A program made the translations under genes and the position numbers. The notes beneath the pieces are model-generated. The model worked only from the letters and a program-made list of their open reading frames with translations. It was not told the DNA's origin and ran no database searches. From NCBI RefSeq assembly GCF_033118175.1, contig NC_083697.1, forward strand, positions 21,798,001-21,862,000: a DNA stretch of 64,000 bases, given 5' to 3'. The stretch comes from Dama dama. Lineage: Eukaryota; Chordata; Mammalia; Artiodactyla; Cervidae. The first letter of the stretch is position 1; each line of letters begins with the position of its first letter. Below are positions 1-12,570 of this stretch, piece by piece.

Positions 1-1186
1 ACATATTTCACATACATTCTCCGGGCATCATTATATTTTCTTAAAATTGCAAGATTTGGTATATTGATGTAGGAAGAGCAATACAACTTTTAGAGGGGAT
101 TTTATCCTCTCCTGAGACCCAAAGATGGGGGGGGGGGGGGCTCTCTAATGCTGGGCCTGGTTGAGTTTTGCTCCTATGCAGGAAATAATATTGGTGAGAA
201 TATAGGGCCAGGAGCTGTGGTTATTTCCCCACACTTTCCAAAAACCTACATTAACAGGATGCCCTAGAGACTGAAAGAACTTTGTCCAATATGCCTGGCA
301 GAGCCTTCCCACCTGGTCTTTCAGAGAATCATGTTTATAGTCCTACCACTCAAAGGCAGGGCACAGCGAAAATATCTTCTGGCCACCAAAACACAAGCCC
401 TTGCTGGAGTCAAGAAATCGGAAAATCAGGGTTTAGAAGTAGGGCACGCTTCGGGGAGCGAGGGGCAAATGCCCCTTCTGTTTTCACACGTTCTTCGATT
501 TTTAGGAGCAAATGTGGATTTGAGGGGAGCTTCCCTTCGCACCCCCACCGCCATCCCTTGCAATTTAATACCATGCCCGCCAGGAACCTTAACCTCGTCA
601 TTTTAAAAAATGAGATAGCCGTGACCCGGAGTGAACTTGTTGAGTGTAAGTACAGCGGAGGAAATTCTAGACTCTACGAGCACCCCGAGCCTGGCCCAGC
701 GCAATGCCTTAGTGCACACCGGCCGGTGCGCGGCCGTGCCCACCTGCGCGCAGACACCGGGCACTGTGCGCCCGGCCCACTCGCCTTGACCTCGGCACGG
801 TGTCGCCGCCGGCGGTGCCGGGCCAGGCGTCCTGGCCTTCCGCGGAGGACGAGCCGGTAGCTCCCTTCTAGCTGTCTCCCTCCTACCCTCTTCCCAGAGC
901 CAGTCATCCCACCGACCCCCTGCTCATCCCACTTTTCCAGATTTCTCCTGTCATCCTCTCTCAGCCCCTCGCGCAACCTTCTCTGCAGCTTCCTGCCTTC
1001 CTCCGCAATCCCTGGTTATCTAGGAACTCTTTCCTCACCCTCGCAGGCCTGAAAGAAGGTCACACACAGGCATATTCGAACTCACACCCTACAAGCCTCG
1101 CCCCCAAACAAACCCAGGCACACAGTCCTTTGTTCCATTTCTTAGGCCACTTTCTCTGTCCCTCCCTCCCTCCCTGTCCGGGTTTC

Positions 1187-1220
<34 letters not shown>

Positions 1221-1600
1221 TGCACATACACACACACTCCAGGAGAGCGTTTCTCCCCGACGTCTCCCCGACGCCTTGCCCTTCCCCTCTGATTTATGAG
1301 AGCTCCTGATCTGGCGCAGGTTCCTTCTTCTCCTCCTTCCCATCCTCCCTTCTCGTCCTCCTCTCCCCAGTGGGAGTGCTCGCGCCTGCTGCGCCGTCTG
1401 CTCCTGTCTAAGCGCCCTGCCCGGCTCCCGCGCCTGCTTTCCTTCCCCGGCTCCTCCTCGGGCTCCCGGCTCCCGGGCCCGCTGGCCTTCACCTCCCGCT
1501 CCCGCCGGCTTGCCGGTCGCCCCTGCAGGCTCCCCCCGCGCCCTCCCGAGCGCCGCGCTCGCTCCTCGATCGGCCGCCGCGCTGCCGGCTCGGCCGCCCG
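1..1600. other. Upstream flank of PITX2, no gene seen
   Basis: No gene or interspersed repeat was recognised here. The stretch holds a run of 14 G (127-140), a short CpG-rich patch (about 700-870), a CT-rich tract (1150-1180) and a CA dinucleotide repeat. The long open frames on both strands in the GC-rich part are unconstrained frames in CpG-rich DNA with no recognisable domain. Proximal regulatory DNA of PITX2 is the likely content, but that is inference. Confidence 0.6.
1187..1237. repeat. (CA)n microsatellite
   Basis: An uninterrupted CA run is followed by a slightly degenerate CA/CG tail. It lies about 400 bp upstream of the P1 promoter core and is a likely length polymorphism. Confidence 0.95.
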
Positions 1601-1990
1601 CCCGCCCGCGCGCCCGCCACTGTGCAGTGGAGTTTGGTGGAATCTCTGCTGACGTCACGTCACTCCCCACACGGAGTCGGAGCCCAGGCAAGAGAGACGG
1701 ATGAGAGCGAGGGAGGGGAGAGAGCGTGCGAGAGCGAGCGAGAAGGCTGGAGTAGAGCGGAAAGAAACTGCCAGTGACGGCTAGATTCCGGAGGCCGCTG
1801 CGCGCCCTTGGACCCCCCTCGGAACTTGGCACCCTCGGGAGCCCCGCAGTCCTCTCGGCCCGGGCTTCTCGGGCGCCGGCGGTGCAGTCCGCGTCTCGGT
1901 TCGCTGGAAATCTCTCCGGGACGCGGCGGGACGCGCAGACTGCAGCTCTCTCCCGGTAGCCGGTAAGTGGAGGCCGTCTCTCCCGCAGGG
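1340..1990 (+). promoter_or_regulatory. PITX2 P1 promoter and CpG island (isoforms A/B)
   Basis: A dense CpG island covers the noncoding first exon. A perfect CRE palindrome TGACGTCA lies at 1650-1657, followed at once by a second CRE half-site within CACGTCACTCC (1656-1666). Just upstream is a perfect inverted repeat CCACTG-TG-CAGTGG (1617-1630). No TATA box is evident. The position ahead of the A/B exons matches the known PITX2 gene layout. CREB/ATF control is an inference from the motif. Confidence 0.75.
1665..1962 (+). other. PITX2 noncoding exon 1 (isoforms A/B)
   Basis: This is the 5' UTR exon for isoforms A and B. The 3' border is a strong donor, CG|GTAAGT, at 1963. The start is estimated from the CRE and the CpG island and could be off by tens of bases. 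The exon carries no long in-frame extension of the PITX2 reading frame; translation begins in exon 2. Confidence 0.6.
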
Positions 1991-4900
1991 ATGTGAGATA
2001 ATGCGAGTTTGGAAATTTGTTCCACTTTGGAGAATCTTCACCGAAGGTGATTTGTGGCTCTTGGGGGCTGTCTTTCCCCCCGAGGTAACGCAGTTGGCAA
2101 ACAGACCTTGCAAAGCCCTGTTCCTTTGGTCCCCAGCCACAGACACTAGCAATCTATGGGGTGCTGAAGTCGAGTGGGAAAGGAGACCATGGCTGGCATT
2201 TAAAAGGAGGTATCTTCCCTTAAATCTTGGTGCCAACACTGCAGGGACAAATCCTCAGACGGAGGATTAGCATTCTCAAGATAAAGGGCCGGGTACAAAG
2301 TTTCAGCTACTGGAAGATTAGCCCCCTTCCCATTGTTACCAATTGGAAAAAAGATTCCATCCTAACTGGCAGTTAGTGACCTCTCAGGCCCAAGCGAATT
2401 ACCTGGGAGCCAGGCCTGAATGCCAAGCTCACACAATTACTTCGGATTATAAATCCTTTAAATTGATTACCAGTCAACTCCAATCTTGCACTTTGGGAGA
2501 TACATTTTAAATGGATACAGGGGAGACGACTATTTTCCAACCATCCAGTAAGGAAAAAATTATGATTCTAAATCTGAGAAATATGTTCCTCTTTTTATTA
2601 CAATTTAATGATTTTATTTTTCTTAGCAATTTAGAAGTCAAACCATCATAGGGTCCTGTGATTTTTATTTTATTTGTGCAAGCAATATGTCTTATTAAAC
2701 TAAATTAAAAAAAAAAACTTTTACTACCATGAATTAAAATAATATTGGAGTTCATACATTCTAAAATATTTTATGAAAAATTAATTTGATTTAGAGCTAT
2801 TTCCTCACATTCTTTTTAGGCCAGTAATAAGAATTAAAGTTGCTTTTAACATCATTTTGGAGGAAATCCATCTAAAAATACAAATACCAGTTATGTAAAG
2901 GAAACAAAGCACTTAAGCAATACAGGCTGATGATTTCTGTTGATGTCACATAAAATAAGCATACAAAGTTTCAATAATCAAACTTTGCCTAAAAATGAAA
3001 TAGCTACTTCATGTATGGAATGTTCTGCTCTACCTCAGCAAAACAACACTTAAATAATTCAGGGGCTTTGTTCCTCAAGTTGAGTATGTTTGTCCCCAAG
3101 TGTTCCTAAATCACCAATATTAATTGGTTTAAATGAAGGCTTAAACTGCTAAAATACAGAACTGCGTTAAGCAGTATTTTAATTTCCTTAAATGATTACC
3201 CACTGCAAATTAATTTACTGACTAATCTCACTAATTTAGTTCATTTAAAACATGTTCTTATCATGTTTATTTTTAAACTTTCAGTAAAGATTTTGCTATA
3301 GGATAACAATGTGAATGGAAAGGAGGGAAATGTGAAAGAACATAGAATTATTAGGACGTTTCATTCCTACAATTTCATCTTATGGCAATCATCAGAAATT
3401 ATTTTTAAGCAAATTGTTTTATTTCTTAGGGCTTGCCTGCTTGTGTTAGCCAGTGTGGTTCAGGGTGTTCCCATTAGCTGTGTTGGGCTTTTTAGTGAGC
3501 TCACAATAGAAAACTCAAGTTGACCAAAACAAGATTGCCTGGCTTATACCTTCCAACCAGGACATGAACTTTTGGGGTGAGAACAACTTTCAAACAGGAA
3601 AAGTTGCTCATCTTAATTTGTGAGATTAGCCACTGAAGCCCATCTCTAAATCCAGCAGCCAAATTTGTCTTGTAAGACTTGTCTTGACAGGGCAAGTTTA
3701 AGGATCAGCAGGCGGGAGGGAATTGGAGGTCTCTTTTAAAAAATTACCTTCCCCAGTTATTTAGATTCAATTCATCTAGCAGGTTTGGTCATTATGTGAA
3801 GGGAAAAAAGTGCAAATCTCAGGACTCATTTTGACTGCAAAATAAATCCCCAAGTCACAAGGACATGTAGGAGTGAGCTAAGGAACATGCCTTGACCTTC
3901 TTTTCAGTCTTTAGAGAGGAGTTCTTGAAGATTTGTTTTGTATTGCTTTGTTTGGTCTTCAGCACTGAAGCGTGGGAGTTGGGGGGGGGGGTGGAGAATG
4001 TGTAATAATCGACTGACTTTACACTGAGCAATCCGATCTTTTTCTTTTGTAGATTTTACTATTTTTAAAAATAAAAACTATCTGCGGTTACCATCTGCAA
4101 AGCTCTGACTACCGGCTAATAATGCAGCCAATTCAGAAGTTTAAAAAAAAAAAAAAGATTATCGAAATGATGATGACATGCAAATTTTCCCTGAAATTAT
4201 CATAAGTAAACATTTGAAGTCTGGACTAATAAAATCCCATCTGTGTTACTTCATATCGAGTTAGTAGAAAGCTGTGATAATGAATTTTGTAATATCTCAC
4301 GAACAGACATCTCAATCAGGGACTAATCCTGTGATTTTACTGCAGAATCACTAAATCTGGAATCGCCAAACTGCTACTTCTGGGCCCCCGGGCCTGCCAG
4401 GATCCGCAGAGCCCCCGCCCGCGTCCACCCGCGTCCCCAGGCGGGTGGGGGAACCGCCTGGAGATCCCCACCCCTTGGATCCCCAGGCCGCTGCGCTAGG
4501 CAGCGACCTTGGCCCGAGGCCCCTGGGTCCCTGCTCCTTCCTGGAGAGGCCGAGGAACCTAGAAATGCGCCTTAGGCCAGAGCCAGACCCCCCAGCTCCC
4601 TGGCCAACCTATGCCCCACGAACAACCCAGCAAACGCCCGCCCGAAGCCCCGGCCCTGGATCCGAGCGAGAGGTGCCCTCCCGCCGCTGGCGTACCCTGG
4701 TTAGCGTGGAGCGAGGCAGGCGCCGAGATCCGAGGGGCCTGGGGAGCTGGGACCTTCATTCTTTTCTTCTGTCTTTAAAGCAGCCGCCGCTCTTCTACCC
4801 ACCCCGACAGAGCCCCCTCGCCACCCACCTCTCCCGGTTTGCCCGTGGCGGAGAAGGGGGCGCGCATTAAACGCCTGGCTCGCTGCGTTGTGGTTGGAAA

Positions 4901-5787
4901 TTTAAAAAAAGATTTGGTTTGCCGGGGAGGAGAAGGGGGAGAACTGAGGGGAGCCGTTCTCTCAGAGCTATTTCTCTACCCTTGGCGGGCAGTAAACCCT
5001 CCGGGGACGTTTGCCCGCTCTCCTCAGTCTAACTCATTCCACCTCGGTTCCCCTACTCTGCGATCTTAAATCATACTTTAGGGTAAATAAATGACCGGGT
5101 GAGTATCTCCAGGGGAAAGTGTGGCTAAATATGGAAAAGTGGCTTCTGATAGAGGAGAGGCCCGAAGCCAGTCCGCTCTGGAGCATCCTAGGCCTTGGAG
5201 TCCTGTTTGAGTCAGAATTACAGAAAATCGAGGCGGGGGGGGGGTGTGTGTTGGGGGGGTTCTATCTAGGACAGGAGCAAGTTGACTCTGACACTATAAA
5301 TGTTTACTGAGCTTCAACCAACGGACAAGCACTGTGCTGGCCTTCGCACACAGCTCCCCACGGAGAAAGTCCTCTTCACCCAGATTTTGTATCCCCGCCC
5401 CCCCCCAAGGTTATCCTCGTGTTCAGGGCTTTTAACCCGTGACACGGGGACCCCTGTGAGTAGTTGCACAGCTTGGGTTCCCAGAACGCGGTGGCTTTAC
5501 CGGCTACGAGCCCCTGGACCCATTGGCGGCAGCTCTGTAGAGAGATCCAGCCCCCCACACACACACTTTGGTAAACAGTCGGATGTCCAGGAGCCGGGGC
5601 AAGGGTGGGGATGAGGCCGGGCTCGTGCTGCCGGAGACTGTCAGGTCCGAGAAACACTCCTGAAACCCAGTACGGAGGGGCGCCTGCTGGCTGCTGTTGA
5701 AGTCGTCTGCCCCGCAGGTCTGCCCCTGCGAGCCCCGTGCGCCCGCCCGCCGCCGCTTCTCACAGCCCTCCTTCTCTTGTTTTGCAG
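1963..5787 (+). other. PITX2 intron 1
   Basis: The intron runs from the GTAAGT donor to a pyrimidine-rich TTTGCAG acceptor. The first half is AT-rich and free of recognisable transposons; about 4380-5080 is GC-rich. Poly-G runs occur near 3979 and 5240. An inverted K50-homeodomain type site, GGATTATAAATCC, lies at 2444-2456. No coding exon was found. Confidence 0.8.
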
Positions 5788-5797
5788 GTAACGGGGA

Positions 5798-5843
5798 ATG
5801 GAGACCAACTGCCGCAAACTAGTGTCGGCGTGTGTGCAATTAG
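5798..5843 (+). CDS. PITX2: PITX2 exon 2: start of isoforms A and B
   Basis: The exon begins after the acceptor TTTGCAG (5781-5787), and its ATG at 5798 has a favourable context (G at -3, G at +4). It encodes the 15-residue leader METNCRKLVSACVQL plus one base of the next codon, then the donor GTAAGA at 5844. Joined directly to the homeobox exon, the split codon reads Glu (isoform A, 271 residues). Joined to exon 3, it reads Gly (isoform B, 317 residues). The leader matches the known PITX2A/B amino terminus. PITX2 acts in the nucleus as a DNA-binding activator or repressor. Confidence 0.95.
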
Positions 5844-6307
5844 GTAAGAGGCGTTTCTTCCGCCAGGGTCACCCGACCTGAGACCGCGCCACGCGAGGGC
5901 GGCGAGAGGGCACGGGTCTTATGGCGAGGCCGCGCGAGGGGCGCTTCCCGGAGGGCCCGGCCAGGGCAGCAAGGAAATCAGAACCTGGACGCCGGGGGAC
6001 TCTCCTAGTGGGGGGCTGTGGGTGGGGAGGGAGCCGCGCGCCGTGTCTCCAAGCCTCGGGCCTCCTTTTCGCCGGGGCCGCTGGTAGCCCGGGAGGCGCG
6101 GAGACTGAACCTCGCCCTGCGCCGGGTTGCCCGACGGTCCGGGAGACTGGCCCGTCCTCCGCTCTTTCCTCTAACTGGGTCTCTGCTCTTTGTCCTTCTC
6201 TCTCCTCGCTCCTGCCTCCCTCCCCACTCTCTTCGACACCCCGATACTTTCCCCCGCCGTCCTGGGCGTCTCTCTCCCTGCACGTGGGGCGGGCGCGCGT
6301 GGCCCAG

Positions 6308-6445
6308 GCGTGCAGCCGGCGGCCGTTGAATGCCTCTTCTCCAAAGACTCCGAAATCAAAAAGGTCGAGTTCACGGACTCTCCGGAGAGCCGGAAAGAGG
6401 CAGCCAGCAGCAAGCTCTTCCCGCGGCAGCATCCCGGCGCCAACG
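6308..6445 (+). CDS. PITX2: PITX2 exon 3: isoform B insert
   Basis: This exon is 138 nt, exactly 46 codons when phased, between the acceptor GGCCCAG (6301-6307) and the donor GTAAGA (6446). It starts and ends in phase 1, so it can be skipped (isoform A) or included (isoform B) without changing the frame. The product is a charged, Ser/Lys-rich segment beginning GVQPAAVECLFSKDSEIKK and ending in PRQHPGAN, as known for PITX2B. It has no recognised fold. It lies before the homeodomain and may modulate DNA binding and partner contacts. Confidence 0.94.
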
Positions 6446-7352
6446 GTAAGACCTGGAGCGAGGCGCAGGCCGAGCGCTGGGCGCCCGCCTCCCGGCCTCC
6501 GGGGCTCGAGTGAGGCGCACGCGGGCGAGGCCGCCAGACCCGGCGCGCCTGCTCGGAACTTAAGACACTTGGCCTCCGGTTGGGACGGGAAGCAGCCGTC
6601 CAAGGAACGTTAATTCCTTTCCCCAAATTATACTGCACTCCTGAGACCCATCACCTCTCCCTCGCTCTTTCCTGATGATCTCCTGATGTGTGGCCTGATC
6701 TACGCACACCCCGAGCTACCTCTGCGCCTCTAGCTGGCGTGGAAAAGTGGTCCAACAGCGACCTCTGTCGCTCACTACGTCCCACTGCACGCAGCACTCC
6801 AGGGCCCACCCCGTCCCGGCGGCCCTGGGCCGCGCCCCGCCCAGGCTTGTGGGTGCGGGGTTTACCGCGGGAGGCCAGCGCGCGAGGCTTGGGTTAGCGT
6901 AGGTTCGCCCCGGTGGCGAGGTGGGGGAGCTGACAACAGCCCTACGGAGCCGGAGGGCAGCGACTGCGCGCAGCAGCTGAGGGTTGAATGGAGCGTGTGA
7001 CCCCGTGGCTCCGCCGACCTGCGGTGCTGGTGGCAGGGTCTGGGTTTTGGCGGTGCGATCGATGGTCTGGTTTCACTCTGGAAGAGTCGAGGGCTATTGC
7101 TGCTCGAAGTCTGCACGCTTGTGTAAAACTTAAAACGTCCTCTGCGCACAGACCTTGTTAAATTGAATCGTGGTCTTTAGGGGTGTGTGTGAGAGAAAGA
7201 GAGAGACAGAGAGGGGTTGAAGGGACAACCTTTCCTTAGGAATACAAGAAAAGCTCACATTTGCCGTTCGTCTGTTCTTGTTTTCCAGGCTCCTTAATAA
7301 GTAAGTGCCTATTCTTAGGAGGTTGTTGACCTTTGATTATGTGAGGACATAA

Positions 7353-7353
<1 letters not shown>

Positions 7354-7385
<32 letters not shown>
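7354..7385. repeat. (CA)n microsatellite
   Basis: Sixteen uninterrupted CA units in the intron after exon 3. Confidence 0.95.
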
Positions 7386-7388
<3 letters not shown>

Positions 7389-10300
7389 CTCCGCCCCTAA
7401 CCACCACTTTCTGGATTAAAATGTAAAGATACATATGTGATATGTGCTAGACGGGGGCGAATTGGGTCCCCCGCCAAGTAAACTTGCCAAGAAGAAAACA
7501 AAGGCTCCGCATTGGGCTTCCCAGTGAATCGGAGAGAAAAGCACCATTTGTTGGAATAAAACGCTCAAAGTGGTATGGAGCTAACCGGCCTCGACACCGC
7601 GAAATATCGCTAGTTCTCCTGCTGGGCCAGTTAAACGCTCACTTGTCCGGGATTAACCCCATGGGGTTAAATGGGGCCTTGCAGAGATAACGTCGGGTGA
7701 TTTCTGTCATTAAGATTGTGTTAAATTCTTCTTCTGTTTGATAATCGGTCGTAAAAATAAATTATTACACCGGAGTATGTTTGGGATATGGTTAAAAATC
7801 AAGAGCAGCGATGCCTCCCGGAGAAAATGCTTTGTGCGGGTTGAGCCCTGCCTGGCTCCGGGCGGACTAGGGGCGCTTCCCAATGCGGCTTCGCACAGCG
7901 CGGGCTGGCCGCCGCCCAGCGAGGCTGACATTTCTCCTGCTTTAGGAGCCGAGAGATGTCCCGCATATACCCGTTTCTTGCCCCGGGAATGGTTTTGAGG
8001 ACAGGTGGTTTCCACGGGAGTTTAGGACCTCTTAACCGAGAAGCCTGAGGTGGGGTGTGGGCTTCCTAGGTGGGCAAGAAGTGGGGGAGAGCCGGGGAGT
8101 CCTGTTTGCTGCAGTCACATCCTGGGCAGGTGGGCCTGGGTGTTTGCTTTTAATAATTAGCAAGTAAATAAAGAGCTAGAAATAATAAACAATTTTTCTT
8201 AACCCTTACATTCAGGCTTGGATTATTTGAGTGCTGGGAAAGGCTCTTCTCCACACAGCCAACAGTGTGTTTTCTGCCTTTTGAACTTTAGAAGAAAATT
8301 GCTGCCCAAACATGTTTAATGCCATTAATTAAGAGACACGTGATAGGAAAAAATGCTGAAAATCTTGGCTTTTAGGGAATTGGGTAGATCAAAAATGTCA
8401 CACGAGTGGGCAAAGCTATCTAGTACCACTGAAGGAAGGTTGCCAGAGTCCCCTTACTGAATATAAGTAAATTTAACTTATGGAATATGCAAACTCCTAG
8501 CCACAGCTTCCTTTAAAAAAAAAGAAAAGATTTTTTTCTCCTTAACTTTTTAATAGGTTTTATTTGCTTTTAAAAAGAAAAAAATGTTTATAATGACATG
8601 CGATTTTCAAAAAGGGCCATGACATCCTATTATTGGCACGACCCTCTCATTTCCCCAAAACACGCTGTCCTCACTGAAGACTGAAAACGTTCTCTGAGTT
8701 GACAGGGTCGACCTCCTGGAGGCCCCGACTCTGTGTCCCATCCCAGTCGAGTCCCCATTCTCTTGATACCGGTAGGAATGACCCAACGTCTGGCTCGAAC
8801 CCTTAAACGGGAGCGGGCAGGAAGTAGGCTGGAGACCTCCTAAAGCCAGAGGTTTGAGAGAGGGTGGAGAGAGGAGTGGCTAGGTGTGGTAAGTGGAGAG
8901 AAGAAGAGTTGACAAGTTAAACAGGACCCTCCCCCCCTTCCCCACCCCCACCCCCCTTACAGAAGGGGCAGAGGTCCGCTTGGAACGTCTCCCTGGGACA
9001 GACGTCCTTGGCTTTCCTTCCCTTTGGGTGTCCCAAAACGAGTTGCCGTTTGGAGGAACTCAAAAAGTTGTCTTGACCTTCAGGAAGAGGATGGGATGAA
9101 TAAATTTCGGGGTAGTGACCCTGGATTGGGGGCTGTAATTCACCGACCTGCCGAGATCGGTCCCGGGGCCTGGCTTCGCGACCAGACCTGGGGCGGGTAT
9201 CTTCCCCGGGCCTCCCTCAGAGACTCGATTAATTTTTAAATCATTCTGGCAAAGCAGTTGAGCTGAAAGTGTTCGCCCCGGGCCTCTGGTGCGCGCAGAC
9301 TTCCTTCCCTAGGGACGAGGACTCCAAGGCCCCAACCGCGACACACACCGCCTCCCGAGGCAGTAGCCGGCTCCCCGTCTTCCTCGGAGCACCCGGGGTG
9401 ACCCCGACGCCTTGACAGCCGCAGAGCCCCATTCATTCAATCACCAAGCGCACGCAAAGCACATTCACCGCTGATTCCTAATGGCCCCCAAAGCAAATCA
9501 CCCGATTTCTCTACGCCATTACCAAACGACTTTAATGCTAACAAGCAGACCCGCAAAAGCAGCCCAGACCGCCTCTAGCAAAAAGCAAAATCCTGCTGCG
9601 TGGGGCGGCGCTTGGACCTGAGCTTGGTCAGAGAGAAAGGGGAGTAATTAAAAAAGGGGGGGCGTTAATCTTAGTGCTAACAGGGGGCAGGGGACCAGGA
9701 CGCGCTGGAGGACAGTGAGGAGGACCGGAGCTGGGGAAGGAGAGCATTCCTTTTTTTTTCCTACTCACAACCCACCCCGCGCCAAATCTGCAGTTTATCC
9801 GCAGAGCTGCCTCTCCTTTGTGTATGTGGATGTGTTTTCCCCAAGAGGGGAAATTGACCGAAAGTAGTCAGGCCCCAGCGGTAGGCAGCTTTGACGGGTC
9901 GCTTTCTTCGGTCCCGCCGCGGTGCGCGCTTCAAGGTGCGCAGGGCTGGCTCGGCAGTTAACCGGCACCGCCCGCCGGTAATATATGCAGCAGTTGTTAG
10001 AGCGACTCCGGGGAAAAGGAAATGTATAACGAAAGCTTATTCGTGAGCAGGAATATACTAATGGAACAATCTGATGTCTTCTTAATCCTATGTAAAAAGC
10101 TTTGTCGTCTTCCTAATATTGACTGAATGGGTAATTAATGGCTCTTCATCTAGGCGAATACCCTATAATCCAAAGATAGGCGAAAGACAACAAGCGCAAG
10201 GTAGAAGACAAAAGGCCCAACTGCGGTCGCCACCCTCCTCCCTCCCACCCTCCACTCAGGGTCTTCAAATGGGAAAGTTTCCTCTCAGGAGAAAAAGGCA

Positions 10301-11799
10301 AGAGTAGGAGAGTATACATACCTTTCCCCGGCTAGGTTTAACCACAGAACCTGGCTGCCCAGCTCCATACTCCACTACTCCGTCTCTCCCCCATCAGCCC
10401 TTCCCTCTGCATTTTTCTTCTCACTTCCTCTAGAAAGTACCCCCTCATTGTGGCCCAATTCAGCACCTTTCCCCCCAAGGCACCCATTTTTCATTTAGGG
10501 AAGCGATTGATCACGGAGGACCAATATACGAGGTCCTCTGACTCAGGCAAAGAATTGAATGCCTTTCTGAAAAAGATAAAGAGATTCCATTCTTTTACAA
10601 CCCAAGGCAGACAATCAGTGAGGACTAAGGTAGTTGGGAAAGAAATGAACAGAAGGAGAGGTAGTAGGCAGAATTATGTATACATGTTAAAGAGTGATCA
10701 GGAGTGATGGAGTCAACTCCACTGTGAGGCTCTGACATGAAGAATGCCCAAGATTCTCCCAGCGTGTTTTTAACAGGCTGACATTTTAATTTAAACCTTT
10801 AGAAGTAATATATTACTTGGGGTTACTACAATGAGGTGGGTTCCTTTTTTTTTTTTTTTTGGTCAGCTGACAGCTTTTAAAATATTATTTCGCTAGGGAA
10901 ATAAAAGCTTCATCTCAGATTATAGGTGGGTATTTTTGGATTTATGTGATTTATGGTCACCATGACAACTAATGCTGAATGTTAGCTACCAGCATGTCTG
11001 GGAGAGGGGAAGACAGAAAGAAGGGGAACAAGAGAAATAGAAAAGGATACAGACATGAGCAGGAGGGGAAAAAATAGAGAAAAAAATAAAGAGAGAAGCG
11101 TTTCAATCCAGTTTTTTAAAAAGTGACTTTAGTTAGTCCCATGTCACTTCTGTCTCTCTCGACCTAGATATTGATGTTTATTCATCCCTTGTCTCTCTTA
11201 TATCCCACACACAAGTATACCATTCTCTTTATTTTCCCACCCATAGTTGTGTTCTATGATTAAATGAGCACCTAATAAACCTGTAGCATTAACGATCTGC
11301 TGTGGAAAGGCACCACAGCTTGTGGGTTTAGTGATTGCAACATCCCCTCTAACACAACCCAGAGCTTCCTCGAATCTCTGGCTCTTCTCTTCCCCTGCCA
11401 GTGTGGGGTGACGAGAACCCCCCAGCCAGTTACCACAGACTTGAAGTGGTTGTGTGGGGGACAGAAATATGGGTACCCTTCGCAGGGACCCAGAGAGGGT
11501 GGGTGTTGCTCAGTACCTCTACAGACTTCTGATTCTGAAAGAATCTGCCACTTTTTGCAAACCTACACTTTAAAAAATTGCATTTAGGGAACTGGGGTGG
11601 GGGGTGGATCAGCTACAATAAACCTTGAATTTCTGGGTGTTCCAGCTGCATGGCTCAGGTCAGGGAAAAGCAGAGAGGCCCTTTCCAGCATGATTTGTGT
11701 GCAGAGAAAAGCCAGGCAGGGGAAGGAGGCAAGGCAGAGCCATTTCTCGGGCAAGGTGCAAGGTCTCCCTCTGAGCTCTGCACCTTACACCGAATGCTC

Positions 11800-11812
11800 A
11801 CGCACGCACGCA

Positions 11813-11847
<35 letters not shown>
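11800..11847. repeat. (CG/CA)n microsatellite
   Basis: A compound CGCA then CA tract in the intron. The short open frames reading His-Thr repeats across it are spurious. Confidence 0.95.
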
Positions 11848-11849
<2 letters not shown>

Positions 11850-12429
11850 ATGCCTGTCATGAGCCTTCGAGCTGAGTCCGGTAGGATCTCATCCTTGAGC
11901 TAACCTGGACCGTAGCAAGACTCCCACCCCTCTATGGCCTGACAGCGCAAGGAGACATCTAATTTCACTATCTTCCAGATGAACTTTGAGGACAAACTCC
12001 CCCCCCCCCGCCAAAGTCTCTAGTCACTTGCTTGGGTCCCAGTTCACATCTCTGCTGCCCGCTGCGGAGAGTTTAGTGGTGCTGTCTAACCCCTCTCATC
12101 GCGATGGCCAGAGGGCCTTTGTGCAACTAACACTAAAGAGTGTGAAATTAAATAAGACCTTAAGACTGGTAATCGGTGGCAAATACCAGCTAGAAACATG
12201 CCTAACCCTGTGTCACACATTTCCCTCCTCAAGGGTCTTTCTTTGAAAGAATAAGCAAGAAAACCTGATCAAAACGATATCTTCTGAGTGGAAAATCCAA
12301 ACCCACACTAGGCTTCCTGTCCTCTCCCCACCCCAGCCGTGCAGCTTCCCTGAACCAACTATGCTGATTTTTTTTTTTTTTCCTGGAATGATAATTTCTG
12401 TGATGGCTGCTGAAGACATAGTCATTTCT

Positions 12430-12570
12430 TTTTTAAAAATGTTTATTTGTTTGGCTGTGCTGAGCCTTGGTTGTTGCATGTGGGATCCAGTTCCCTGACC
12501 AATGATCAAATCTCGGCCCCCCTGCACTGGGAGCACAGTCTTAGCCACTGGACAACCAGGGAAGTCCCAC
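12430..12570 (-). mobile_element. CHR-type SINE
   Basis: Read on the minus strand it begins with the CHR start (GGACTTCCCTGGTTGTCCAG) and has the tRNA-like head with a GATC box, typical of the cetacean-hippo-ruminant tRNA-derived SINE. Imperfect 10-bp target-site copies AGTCATTTCT (12420-12429) and AGTAATTTCT (12571-12580) flank it. It is the only interspersed repeat I recognise between 1 and about 30 kb. Confidence 0.85.

Larger units (their letters stand above)
5690..6600. promoter_or_regulatory. CpG island over PITX2 exons 2-3
   Basis: CpG-rich sequence covers the first coding exon, the 464-bp intron and the optional exon 3. Long open frames on both strands here come from base composition, apart from the exons themselves. 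An internal CpG island is usual for Polycomb-regulated developmental genes. Any promoter activity here is unproven. Confidence 0.55.

Noticed and set aside
1089..1832. 247-codon open frame on the minus strand upstream of and over PITX2 exon 1
   Set aside because: It is low-complexity Arg/Gly/Ala translation of a CpG island that runs through the CA repeat, and has no domain. GC-rich DNA leaves all frames open.
5869..6603. 244-codon minus-strand frame and 230-codon plus-strand frame over exons 2-3
   Set aside because: Both overlap the true exon 3 in other frames and cross real splice sites. They are compositional.
4324..10088. Single TAATCC sites at 4324 and 10083 as PITX2 autoregulatory sites
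   Set aside because: A 6-mer is expected about every 2 kb by chance on two strands, so isolated hits carry no weight without conservation or binding data.
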